Shown here piece after piece: positions 24,885 to 34,162 of a stretch of DNA of 64,000 nucleotides (position 1 is the stretch's first letter; each line of letters starts with the position of its first letter). The position numbers and the translations under genes were made by a program. This DNA is from Alphaproteobacteria bacterium. GTDB lineage: Bacteria > Pseudomonadota > Alphaproteobacteria > Rhizobiales > Xanthobacteraceae. The DNA lies in assembly GCA_005884685.1 (NCBI GenBank), contig VBAH01000041.1, positions 1 through 64,000 on the forward strand, in the 5' to 3' direction. The notes beneath the pieces were generated by a model. The model was not told where the DNA came from. It did no database searches and saw only the letters and a list, made by a program, of their open reading frames with translations.

Positions 24885-25826
24885 ATGCTCACTTATGTCG
24901 CGCGGCGTACTCTGGCGACCATCCCGGTCATGGCGGTGGTCGCACTCTTTGTGTTCAGCCTGCTGTTCATCGCGCCGGGCGATCCGGCCGCGGTGATCGC
25001 GGGCGACCAGGCGACGCCGGCGGACGTCGAGCGCATCCGCCAGAGTCTCGGGCTCGACCGCCCGTTCCTGGTGCAGTTCTCCGACTGGACCTGGCGGCTC
25101 CTGCACTTCGATCTCGGCCGCTCGATCTTCACCAATCTGCCGGTCACCACCATGATCGCGCAGCGCGTCGAGCCGACGCTGTCGCTGATGGTCGTCACGC
25201 TGCTGCTCTCGATCGTGGTCGCGGTGCCGATCGGCGTGCTCGCGGCCTGGAAGGTCGGCACCTGGATCGATCGGGCAATCATGGGGTTCGCGATCCTCGG
25301 ATTTTCGGTGCCGGTGTTCGTGGTCGGTTATCTGCTCGCGTTCTTTTTCGCGCTGCAGCTGGAATGGCTGCCGGTCCAGGGCTACACGCCGATCGCGCGC
25401 GGGCTGTGGCCGTGGCTGGAAAACCTGATCCTGCCGGCGATCGCACTCGGCTGCGTCTACATCGCGCTGATCGCGCGCATCACGCGCGCCGCCATGCTCG
25501 ACGTGCTGCAGCAGGACTACATCCGCACCGCACGCGCCAAAGGTCTGGCGCAGCGCCCGATCCTGTTCGTCCATGCGCTCAAGAACGCCTCGGTTCCGAT
25601 CGTCACCGTCATCGGCATCGGCATTGCGCTGCTGATCGGCGGCGCCGTGGTCACCGAGAGCGTGTTCGCAATTCCTGGCCTCGGACGGCTCACGCTCGAT
25701 GCCATTCTGCGGCGCGACTACCCGGTCATCCAGGGTGTCGTGCTGCTGTTCAGCTTCGTCTACGTGCTGGTCAACCTGGCGATCGACCTTCTCTATACGC
25801 TGCTCGATCCGAGGATCCGCTATTGA
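24885..25826 (+). CDS. Peptide-type ABC permease (DppB-like)
   Basis: A 313-residue inner-membrane permease with six transmembrane helices. It shows the DppB/OppB N-terminal pattern (VARRTLATIPVMAVVALFVFS), the periplasmic GDPAAVIAGD and IRQSLGLDRPF segments, and the conserved C-terminal coupling loop YIRTARAKGLAQRPILFVHAL. It starts 10 bases after the binding-protein gene and its stop overlaps the next permease. It should dimerise with the following DppC-like protein. Confidence 0.93.
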   Translation: MLTYVARRTLATIPVMAVVALFVFSLLFIAPGDPAAVIAGDQATPADVERIRQSLGLDRPFLVQFSDWTWRLLHFDLGRSIFTNLPVTTMIAQRVEPTLSLMVVTLLLSIVVAVPIGVLAAWKVGTWIDRAIMGFAILGFSVPVFVVGYLLAFFFALQLEWLPVQGYTPIARGLWPWLENLILPAIALGCVYIALIARITRAAMLDVLQQDYIRTARAKGLAQRPILFVHALKNASVPIVTVIGIGIALLIGGAVVTESVFAIPGLGRLTLDAILRRDYPVIQGVVLLFSFVYVLVNLAIDLLYTLLDPRIRY

Positions 25827-26743
25827 GCCCGCCACCCGCCATCGCGCTGCCGGCGGAGAGCGTCGCAGCCGCGCCCACGCTCCCGGACCTGTGGCCGCCG
25901 GTCAAGCCGCTGCGCGGCTTCACCGGGTTCCTGCGGCGGCATCCGACCGTTACGATCGGCGCCGCGCTGCTGATCGTCATGGTGCTGATAGCCGTGCTGG
26001 CGCCCTATCTCGGGACCGTCGATCCGACCACGCTCAACACCTCGCGGCGCACGCGCGAGCCCTCCGCGCTGTACTGGTTCGGCACCGACATGCTGGGGCG
26101 CGACATCTATTCGCGCGTCGTCTATGGCGCGCGCGTCTCGCTCACCGTCGGCTTCTCGGTCGCGATCCTCGCGTCGATCGCCGGCCTCGCCATCGGCCTC
26201 GTCTCCGGCATGGTGCGCTGGGCCGACGGCTTCATCATGCGCGTGATGGACGGGCTGATGTCGATCCCGCCGATCCTGCTCGCCATCGCGCTGATGGCGC
26301 TCACCCGCGGCAGCGTCGGCAACGTCGTGATGGCGATCACCATCGCGGAGATCCCGCGCGTCGCGCGTCTCGTGCGCGGCGTCGTCCTGTCGCTGCGCGA
26401 ACAGCCCTACGTCGACGCGGCGGTGGCGGCCGGCACGCGCATGCCGATGATCATTCTGCGCCACATCCTGCCCAATACGCTGGCGCCGATGACCGTGCAG
26501 GCGACCTACATCTGTGCAAGCGCGATGATCGTCGAAGCGATCCTGTCGTTCATCGGCGCTGGCGTGCCGCCGACCGTTGCATCCTGGGGCAACATCATGG
26601 CGGAGGGGCGCGCGCTCTGGCAGGTGAAGCCGTTCATCGTGTTTTTCCCCGCCGTGTTCCTGTCGATCACCGTGCTTGCCGTGAACCTGCTCGGCGACGG
26701 CATGCGCGATGCGCTCGATCCGCGCCTCGCCAAAGGTTTGTGA
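25823..26743 (+). CDS. Peptide-type ABC permease (DppC-like), TTG start
   Basis: A 306-residue inner-membrane permease. After an N-terminal Pro-rich cytoplasmic segment come six helices. DppC features include HPTVTIGAALLIVMVLIAVLAP, WFGTDMLGRDIYSRVVYGAR and the coupling loop YVDAAVAAGTRMPMIILRHIL. No ATG or GTG lies before the first helix within the non-overlapping region. A TTG at 25823 forms a TTGA overlap with the stop of the upstream permease, the same arrangement as the ATGA overlaps elsewhere in this window, so I take it as the start. The frame itself is open back to 25364. Confidence 0.88.
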   Translation: MSPPPAIALPAESVAAAPTLPDLWPPVKPLRGFTGFLRRHPTVTIGAALLIVMVLIAVLAPYLGTVDPTTLNTSRRTREPSALYWFGTDMLGRDIYSRVVYGARVSLTVGFSVAILASIAGLAIGLVSGMVRWADGFIMRVMDGLMSIPPILLAIALMALTRGSVGNVVMAITIAEIPRVARLVRGVVLSLREQPYVDAAVAAGTRMPMIILRHILPNTLAPMTVQATYICASAMIVEAILSFIGAGVPPTVASWGNIMAEGRALWQVKPFIVFFPAVFLSITVLAVNLLGDGMRDALDPRLAKGL

Positions 26744-26746
26744 CGC

Positions 26747-27732
<986 letters not shown>

Positions 27733-27736
<4 letters not shown>

Positions 27737-28725
27737 GCGCTCCCTTGCTCGAGGTCAACGACCTGAAGAAGCATTTTCGCGTGCGCGGGGGATTTCTCGG
27801 CCGTGCGCCGGCGTGGGTCTATGCGGTCGACGGCGTGTCGTTCGAGATCGCACGCGGCGAGACGCTCTCGCTCGTCGGCGAGTCCGGTTGCGGCAAGTCC
27901 ACGGTTGGGCGCGCGATCCTGCGGTTGTTCGATGTCACCGCGGGCCAAGTCGTGCTCGACGGTCGGCGGATCGACGATCTTTCGGCCGGCGCGCTGCGGC
28001 CGATCCGCCGGCGCGTGCAGGTCGTGTTCCAGGATCCGTTTTCCAGCCTCAATCCGCGCATGCGGGTGAAAGACATCGTGGCCGAGCCGATCCGCAACTT
28101 TGGGCTTGCGGCCTCGTCCGCCGACCTCGATGCGCGCGTCGCCGCGCTGATGGACAAAGTGCGGCTGCCGCGCGAGGCGGTGGAGCGCTGGCCGCATGAA
28201 TTTTCCGGCGGGCAGCGCCAGCGCATCGGCATCGCGCGCGCGCTCGCCGCCGAGCCCGAGCTGATCATTTGCGACGAAGCCGTGTCCGCGCTCGATGTCT
28301 CGGTCAAGGCGCAGATCGTGAACCTGCTGCAGGACCTGCAGCAGGAACTCGGCCTCGCGATGCTGTTCATCAGCCACGATCTCGCCGTCGTCGAACACAT
28401 GACGCACCGCGTCGCCGTGATGTATCTCGGCAAGATCGTCGAGGTGGCGCCGAAGCGGCGCATCTTCGCCGCGCCGCAGCATCCCTACACGCAGGCGCTG
28501 CTCTCGGCCGTGCCGGTGCCGGAGCCGGGCGCCAACCGCCAGCGCATCATCCTCAAGGGAGACGTGCCGAGCCCGATCAATCCGCCGAAGGGTTGCCGCT
28601 TCCACACCCGTTGCCCGTATGCGTTCGACCGGTGCCGCGTCGAGGAGCCGAAACTCCAGCCGACCGAGGCGGGGCACCTCGCGGCCTGCCATCTGCTCGA
28701 GGGAGCCGCATCAGCCGCGGCATGA
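27733..28725 (+). CDS. Peptide-type ABC ATPase (DppF-like)
   Basis: A 330-residue ATP-binding subunit. Walker A is GESGCGKST, the Q-loop segment is [13 protein letters not shown], the signature is [15 protein letters not shown] and Walker B is [13 protein letters not shown]. The C-terminus has the same Cys-containing oligopeptide extension ([14 protein letters not shown]). I chose the ATG at 27733, which overlaps the DppD-like stop as ATGA; the frame also opens at 27607. This completes the five-gene importer and is followed by the aminotransferase gene. Confidence 0.93.
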
Positions 28726-28804
28726 AGCGCGTGCGGATGCCTGCATTGCCGGGCGCGACCAACCTGTTCATCATGGCGCTCTGTCCAACCCACTGCCGGT
28801 GACC

Positions 28805-30184
28805 ATGCAAGCCCTGACCAATTCGCGGATCGAAACCGAGTACCGCGTCCGCACGACGCGCTCCGCGCAGCTCTACGCCGAAGCCTGCGCGGTCATTCCC
28901 GCCGGGCTGACCCACGATTCGCGCACGCTGCTGCCTTATCCGATCTATGCGGCGCGCGCGGCCGGCTCGCGCAAGTGGGACGTCGACGGCAACGAGTATG
29001 TCGATTACTTCGGCGGGCACGGCGCGTTGCTGCTCGGCCATGCGCATCCCGCCGTCGTCGAGGCGGTACAGGCACAGGTGACGCAGGGCACACACTGGGG
29101 CTCGTCGCATGAGGCCGAAGTGCGCTGGGCCGAGCTGGTGCATCGTCTCATCCCGTCCGCCGGACGGGTGCGGTTCACCGCGTCCGGAACGGAGGCCTCG
29201 CATCTCGCGCTCCGCCTCGCGCGCGCCTACACGGGCAAGCCGAAGGTCGTGCGTTTCGTCGGCCATTTCCACGGCTGGCACGATCAGGTCGCAGCCGGTT
29301 CGATGTCGCATTTCGACGGCTCGGTGCCGGCGGGGATTCCAGCGACGCTGGTCGAGCAGACGATCCTGCTGCCGGCCGATGACATCGGGGTCGTCACCGA
29401 AACACTCAGGTCGCGCGACGATATCGCGGCCGTGATCCTGGAAGCGTCGGGCGCCTCATGGGGCATGGTGCCGCTGCCGGAAGGCTTCCTCGCCGGACTG
29501 CGCGCGGTCACGAAGCAACACCGTGTGGTGCTGATCCTCGACGAGGTGATTACCGGCTTCCGCTGGTCGCGCGGCGGCGCGCAGGCGCGCTTCGGCGTGA
29601 TCCCCGACCTGACCGTGCTCGCCAAGATCGTCGCCGGCGGCCTGCCGGGCGGGGCGGTCGCCGGGCGCGCGGACATCATGGATCAACTCGATCCGGCCGC
29701 GGCCAAAAAGGCCGGGCGCGAGAAGATCGGCCATCAGGGCACGTTCAATTCCAATCCGCTCTGTGCGGCGGCCGCCGTTGCGACACTGTCGATCGTCGAG
29801 CGCGAGGATGTGTGCGACCGCGCGGAAGCCACCACGGATCAGATCCGCGCCGGGATGCGGCAGGTCCTGATCGACGAGAATGTGCCGTGGGGCATCTATG
29901 GCGATGCGTCGGCCTTTCTCATTTTCCAGAACCCGAATGGCCTCGACATCGATCCGGCCACGTTCAACCCGCTGCGCCACGGCTTCAAGGAGTTGAAAGG
30001 CGTCCGCAATGCCAACCTCAGCCATCGTCTGCGCATCGCGATGCTGGCGAACGGTGTCGACATCATGGGCGCACCGGGCGGGCTGGTTTCGGCCGTGCAT
30101 GGCGCGGAGGATGTCGCGCGCACGCTTGAGGCGTTCCGCACCAGCGTGCGCTGGATGAAGACCGAGGGCGATATCGCAGCGTGA
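28805..30184 (+). CDS. Class III aminotransferase, glutamate-1-semialdehyde 2,1-aminomutase-like
   Basis: A 459-residue PLP-dependent class III aminotransferase. The fold signatures are RFTASGTEASHLALRLARA (phosphate-binding), HFHGWHD, VILDEVITGFRW in spirit (LILDEVITGFRWS) and the Schiff-base Lys in TVLAKIVAGGLPGGA. The sequence resembles HemL-like proteins that act in catabolic clusters rather than the tetrapyrrole enzyme itself; note the cluster of transport genes upstream and a CoA-transferase-like gene downstream. Its stop overlaps the GTG of that next gene (GTGA). The real substrate may be an amino acid or amine imported by the upstream transporter; this is inferred. Confidence 0.85.
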   Translation: MQALTNSRIETEYRVRTTRSAQLYAEACAVIPAGLTHDSRTLLPYPIYAARAAGSRKWDVDGNEYVDYFGGHGALLLGHAHPAVVEAVQAQVTQGTHWGSSHEAEVRWAELVHRLIPSAGRVRFTASGTEASHLALRLARAYTGKPKVVRFVGHFHGWHDQVAAGSMSHFDGSVPAGIPATLVEQTILLPADDIGVVTETLRSRDDIAAVILEASGASWGMVPLPEGFLAGLRAVTKQHRVVLILDEVITGFRWSRGGAQARFGVIPDLTVLAKIVAGGLPGGAVAGRADIMDQLDPAAAKKAGREKIGHQGTFNSNPLCAAAAVATLSIVEREDVCDRAEATTDQIRAGMRQVLIDENVPWGIYGDASAFLIFQNPNGLDIDPATFNPLRHGFKELKGVRNANLSHRLRIAMLANGVDIMGAPGGLVSAVHGAEDVARTLEAFRTSVRWMKTEGDIAA

Positions 30185-31299
30185 CACAGATCCAGCCGCT
30201 CTCCGGCATCCTCGTCCTCGACTTCACGACGCTGCTGCCGGGGCCGCTCGCGACCCTGATGCTGGCGGAAGCGGGCGCCGAGGTGATCAAGATCGAGCGG
30301 CCGGGCGGGGAAGACATGCGCGCGATGCCGCCGACGTTCGGCGGCGAAGCGGCGGTGTTTGCGCTCCTCAACCGGGGCAAGAAAAGCCTCACCCTCGACC
30401 TTAAGAAAGACAGCGATCGCAATCGCTTGCGACCGCTGCTTGAGAAGGCAGATGTTCTCGTCGAGCAGTTCCGGCCGGGCGTGATGGAACGGCTGACTCT
30501 CGGCTTCGCGGATGTCCGCAGGATCAATCCGCGTGTCGTCTACTGTTCGATCTCGGGTTACGGCCAGCAAGGGCCCCGCGCGGGCGAAGCCGGACACGAC
30601 ATCAACTACCAGAGCCTTACCGGCCTGCTCGCGCTGCAGCCGGGGCCGCTCGACCGACCGGTGGTTCCGCCGGCGCTGGTCGCCGATATCGGCGGCGGAA
30701 CCATGCCCGCCGTGATCAACATCCTGCTCGGCCTGCGCCAGCGCGACGCGACGGGCGAGGGTGTTTACCTCGACGTCGCGATGGCCGACGCGATGTTCAC
30801 CTTCGCCTGGTACGCCTATGCGATCGGGCAGGCGACGGGGACGTTTCCCGGGCCCGGCGAGCTGCGGCTGGTCGGCGGCTCGCCGCGCTACCAGCTTTAT
30901 CCGACCCGGGACGGGAAGCTCGTCGCCTGCGGCGCGCTGGAGCAGAAATTCTGGCTCACGTTCTGCAACACGGTCGGGTTGCCGGCACCGTTGATGGACG
31001 ATGCGGCTGATCCGGAAGCGACCAAGCGCGCCATCGGGGCGATCATCGCGGACGAAACCGCGGCGCACTGGCGACCAAAATTTGCCGCCGCAGACTGCTG
31101 CGTCACCATCATGGCCTCGCTCGAAGAGGCGCTGCACGATCCGCACTTCGTCGAGCGGGGACTGTTTGCGCATGCCGTTGCGGGGCCGTCGGGCGCGACG
31201 ATGCCGGCGCTGCCGGTGCCGATCGCTGCGACCTTGCGCGAGCCGCCCGGCGCGAAGCCCTCGCCGAAGCTCGGCGCGGACAACGGCCTGCTTTCGTAG
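30181..31299 (+). CDS. CaiB/BaiF family protein, alpha-methylacyl-CoA racemase-like
   Basis: A 372-residue class III CoA-transferase fold protein. The start reads LSGILVLDFTTLLPGPLATLMLAEAGAEVIKIERP, and the active-site region contains GHDINYQSLTGLLA. In the racemase branch (AMACR) the His and Asp of GHDINY are catalytic, whereas CoA-transferases use a single Asp in another motif; the GHDINY form therefore favours racemase or a related activity. It starts with GTG in a GTGA overlap with the aminotransferase, so the two are translationally coupled. The operon logic (import, transamination, CoA ester handling) fits an acid or amino-acid catabolic role. Confidence 0.82.
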   Translation: MTQIQPLSGILVLDFTTLLPGPLATLMLAEAGAEVIKIERPGGEDMRAMPPTFGGEAAVFALLNRGKKSLTLDLKKDSDRNRLRPLLEKADVLVEQFRPGVMERLTLGFADVRRINPRVVYCSISGYGQQGPRAGEAGHDINYQSLTGLLALQPGPLDRPVVPPALVADIGGGTMPAVINILLGLRQRDATGEGVYLDVAMADAMFTFAWYAYAIGQATGTFPGPGELRLVGGSPRYQLYPTRDGKLVACGALEQKFWLTFCNTVGLPAPLMDDAADPEATKRAIGAIIADETAAHWRPKFAAADCCVTIMASLEEALHDPHFVERGLFAHAVAGPSGATMPALPVPIAATLREPPGAKPSPKLGADNGLLS

Positions 31300-31502
31300 C
31301 CGCCCGCATCGTCCCGAATGCGAAGGGCGTTGTCCCTCGCGCGTCCGAGCGCGGCTGCGCTGCGAGTACCCGGCTTGTCGGAGGTGCCGGGATACTACCT
31401 TGACCTTCAGCATCGCACAAGATACAATCTTATGTTGCTTCCGCAGCGCCTCCCGGGCTCCGGCCCGATTCACGCGCATTGAAGCAAGAGAGGGGTATCG
31501 CG

Positions 31503-32069
31503 ATGCCTTCCGTCACCGACATGGCAAATGATGCGCTGGCGAAGCTTGATACGATCATCGCGAACACGGACGGCACGGTTCATCGTCTCGATACGACCAA
31601 TAGTGAGCTGAATACGCTCATCGCTGCCGTCAACGCGGTTCACGCCACCGATGCGGCCGGGTTTACAAACCTGGCCGGCGGCCTGGCGGTGATCATCGAT
31701 CGCGAGACGGAGACGAACTACTGGCTTCGCGCGAACGAGAAGCAGAATGAGACGATGATCTGCTGGCTGGCAACGATCGCGGACGTGCTCTGCCGTCAGC
31801 TGCATCGCCTGAACGATCAACTCGCCGTTCAAAAGGAGATGGCGCAGTCGCTCGATCAGATTCGCGACACGTTCGAGCTCGTCTACGGCAAAGAAACGGT
31901 GGAAGTGCTGCGGCGGCGCGAGTTGCTGCAAAAGATAGAGAAATGCTGTCCGCCACCGACACCACCCGTGGAGCATTGCTTCGACGGATGCCCCGCGCCA
32001 CGCATCGAACCGTATCCGACCAAACCGACGGATTGGACCCCGATCAAATTCCAAACGCCGCCACGTTAG
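31503..32069 (+). CDS. Uncharacterised helical protein, first gene of cassette
   Basis: A 188-residue protein of no recognised family. Residues 1-145 are predicted almost wholly helical with hydrophobic heptads (ALAKLDTIIANTDGTVHRLD, ELNTLIAAVNAV, LATIADVLCRQLHRLNDQL), so it may form a helical bundle or oligomer. The tail is Pro-rich and has four cysteines at about 148, 149, 159 and 163 (CCPPPTPP, CFDGC), a possible metal or disulfide site. No signal peptide or membrane helix is present. GAGAGGGG before the ATG at 31503 gives a strong ribosome-binding site. It is 69 bases before the HEXXH gene on the same strand and probably in one operon. Confidence 0.72.
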   Translation: MPSVTDMANDALAKLDTIIANTDGTVHRLDTTNSELNTLIAAVNAVHATDAAGFTNLAGGLAVIIDRETETNYWLRANEKQNETMICWLATIADVLCRQLHRLNDQLAVQKEMAQSLDQIRDTFELVYGKETVEVLRRRELLQKIEKCCPPPTPPVEHCFDGCPAPRIEPYPTKPTDWTPIKFQTPPR

Positions 32070-32138
32070 CCCGCGCAGGGCGGCGGGCGGCCGGCCCAAG
32101 CCAATTGGGCAACCGGCTCTGGTCAGGAGGCATGCGAG

Positions 32139-33554
32139 ATGGCCCTCTATGTCGCCCGCGATGACGGGACCGGGACAATCTTTCCAAATCGGGCGTTCGG
32201 GCACCTATTTCTTGCCGTAAACATCGATGGCGGCCTCGGTGAAACAAACAACCTGGCCGACCCGAAAGGTATTCAGATTACCTACGCGCGCACAGACGGC
32301 GGCATTCCGGCCGTGCGCATCGACACACTCGCGAACGAACTCGCGCCGACGAACGCGGCCATCGACATCATCATCTTTCCGGTGAGCGGCAGCTTCGTGC
32401 TCAACGACGGCACGCTGATTACCAGTGCCGCGGGGGTCGCCGTGCCCGTCGGCGACATCAACAATCCAACCGCGGCCGATATCGTTACGTTCTATGATAC
32501 CTCGCAGTGTAATGGGAGCGGATATTGGGTCGATAAAGAGGGCGGCGGAACGACGACCGAGCCTCCGGAGATCATCCTTTATCACGAGCTCTCTCATTGC
32601 TTCCATTTCAGCTCCGGCACCACCGCAGCGACATCGGCAGCCGAAGAGGTCGCCGCGGAAACCGACGAGAACGATTTGCGGGACCAGCAGGGGCTGCCGC
32701 ACCGCAATGCGGCGAGTCACAACGGTGGATGCGGCGGGGGCCCGACCAATTGCTGTATCGTCGTGTCGATCGCGACCAATTCGGCATTCTCCCCCGAAGT
32801 GAACCGCCTGCGCGTGGTCCGCGACTATCTCGTGCGGCGGACACGGGTCGGGGACGAGTTCATCGACCGGTTGCTGTACCAGTATTATTCGTTCAGTCCC
32901 GAGGTCTGCCGCGCCATGGCACAATCACCGGGTCTCGGCGATCAGATCCGGGAACGATGGGTCGTGCCGTTGATCTTCGCCCTGGAACTCGCTGTTCATG
33001 CCGGCGATCAGTCGTTTGATGCAGAGGCCATCGGTCGCGAGCTGGACCGTCAACTCGGCGACGATCGGCTCGCCGCGCGGGTCGATGCCGCCAAGGCCGC
33101 CGAGCTCGTGGCAATTGTTCGGATCGCCCTGAGCGGCAGCGTGCCCGACGCGATTGGGCTGCCGCAATCCGCCGCCAAACTCCTCCCCATCCTGCGCGAG
33201 CGGCTGGCGGAGGCGGAGCACGTCCGATGGGCGCTGTTGCGCATCGTCGGGATTTGGGCGCAGGCGGCGTTGCGTCGCTTGGGCGGCGAGCGCTCGCGCG
33301 CCGTCGGACTTTGGGTCCGGCGCGAGCTCGAGAGCTGGCTTGCCGATGCGCCGGTTGACGAGATCTGGAGCAAATTTGGCGCGGCCGAAGCCGCGTCGGA
33401 ACTGGAAGACCTCGGCTCCTCGGTGTTCCGGACCGTCGCAGCGCGTGAGGGGTTTGCCGCGCGGGTCGCCGCACGCGTGCCGCGTCTTGCACCCGTGCTG
33501 CACGATTGGAGCCGTGGTGGCGAGGGTCCAGCGCTCGAAAAGGCTCGCGCATGA
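32139..33554 (+). CDS. Putative zinc metallopeptidase (HEXXH) with an internal CFI-box-like segment
   Basis: A 471-residue protein. Residues 1-145 form a beta-rich N-terminal region. The motif YHELSHCFHF places His149, Glu150 and His153 as an HEXXH zinc site, and the following AAEEVAAE (about 167-174) offers a third ligand, as in M91-like peptidases. After a Gly-rich link (NGGCGGG) comes a segment CCIVVSIATNSAFSPEV...LRVVRDYL...GDEFIDRLLYQYYSFSPEV (about 205-255), which follows the CFI-box-CTERM pattern seen at the C-termini of other bacterial proteins. About 200 helical residues follow. No signal peptide is seen. AGGAGG eight bases upstream supports the start; the stop overlaps the next gene as ATGA. 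Confidence 0.72.
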   Translation: MALYVARDDGTGTIFPNRAFGHLFLAVNIDGGLGETNNLADPKGIQITYARTDGGIPAVRIDTLANELAPTNAAIDIIIFPVSGSFVLNDGTLITSAAGVAVPVGDINNPTAADIVTFYDTSQCNGSGYWVDKEGGGTTTEPPEIILYHELSHCFHFSSGTTAATSAAEEVAAETDENDLRDQQGLPHRNAASHNGGCGGGPTNCCIVVSIATNSAFSPEVNRLRVVRDYLVRRTRVGDEFIDRLLYQYYSFSPEVCRAMAQSPGLGDQIRERWVVPLIFALELAVHAGDQSFDAEAIGRELDRQLGDDRLAARVDAAKAAELVAIVRIALSGSVPDAIGLPQSAAKLLPILRERLAEAEHVRWALLRIVGIWAQAALRRLGGERSRAVGLWVRRELESWLADAPVDEIWSKFGAAEAASELEDLGSSVFRTVAAREGFAARVAARVPRLAPVLHDWSRGGEGPALEKARA

Positions 33555-34162
33555 CAAAGAAGCCGCAAAAGCCGCCTGCCAAACGGGGAAGGCAGCCAGC
33601 GCGATCCGCTCCGAAGCGGACGCGTCCGCCGGCCGAAACAGAGATAGCACCGCTCGACGTGACACCGGCAGGTTCGGCGCTCGAGGACGAATGGATCTTG
33701 CTCCACTATCAGCTGCGCAATCCTTCCGATCGGACGCTTCACAGCTACGCGCGCGTGCGCCGAATCAGAATGGATGAGGCGCACCGGACGCTGGAGCTGT
33801 CCCTCGATGACAGTCACATCGATCCAAACTCGATCCTTGATACTCACCTCCAGGTGCCGCCTTTCCTTCCCGTGGGCGCGCACGAAACGGCGGGTCTGGA
33901 ATTGCGCGTGCCGCGCCGTATCAGCAAGCTGGCCAAGGGCGAGCGCGGCGCGGCGCCCAAGATGCAGCTGCAAGATCTCACGGGTTTTCAAACCATTGCG
34001 CTCAAGATCGCCTACAGCGACACACCCTTCTATTATAAGCCGGGACGCGAGAGCATCGGCCAGCAATTGCGCGCGTGGGCCAAAGGTCGGGTGGAATTGA
34101 CGCATAGTGCCGAAGAGATCGGTTGGCGCCCGCATCAGATCCCGCCCGGTTCGGCGCCCTAA
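33551..34162 (+). CDS. Uncharacterised protein, third gene of cassette
   Basis: A 203-residue protein. The first 35 residues are Lys/Arg/Pro-rich (KKPQKPPAKRGRQPARSAPK). From about residue 48 a mixed, mostly beta-like domain begins with EDEWILLHYQLRNPSDRTLHSYARVRRI and ends near the C-terminal WRPHQIP. No family is recognised. Its ATG overlaps the stop of the HEXXH gene (ATGA), so the two are translationally coupled and probably functionally linked, for example as a partner or inhibitor. Its stop overlaps the convergent UbiH-like gene by four bases, so the cassette ends abruptly against a housekeeping-type gene. Confidence 0.7.
   Translation: MTKKPQKPPAKRGRQPARSAPKRTRPPAETEIAPLDVTPAGSALEDEWILLHYQLRNPSDRTLHSYARVRRIRMDEAHRTLELSLDDSHIDPNSILDTHLQVPPFLPVGAHETAGLELRVPRRISKLAKGERGAAPKMQLQDLTGFQTIALKIAYSDTPFYYKPGRESIGQQLRAWAKGRVELTHSAEEIGWRPHQIPPGSAP

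Noticed and set aside
22028-24892. Minus-strand open frame of 954 codons
   Set aside because: It covers the AEC and binding-protein genes on the opposite strand and is dominated by Arg, His and Gln. No domain is visible; it is an antisense shadow.
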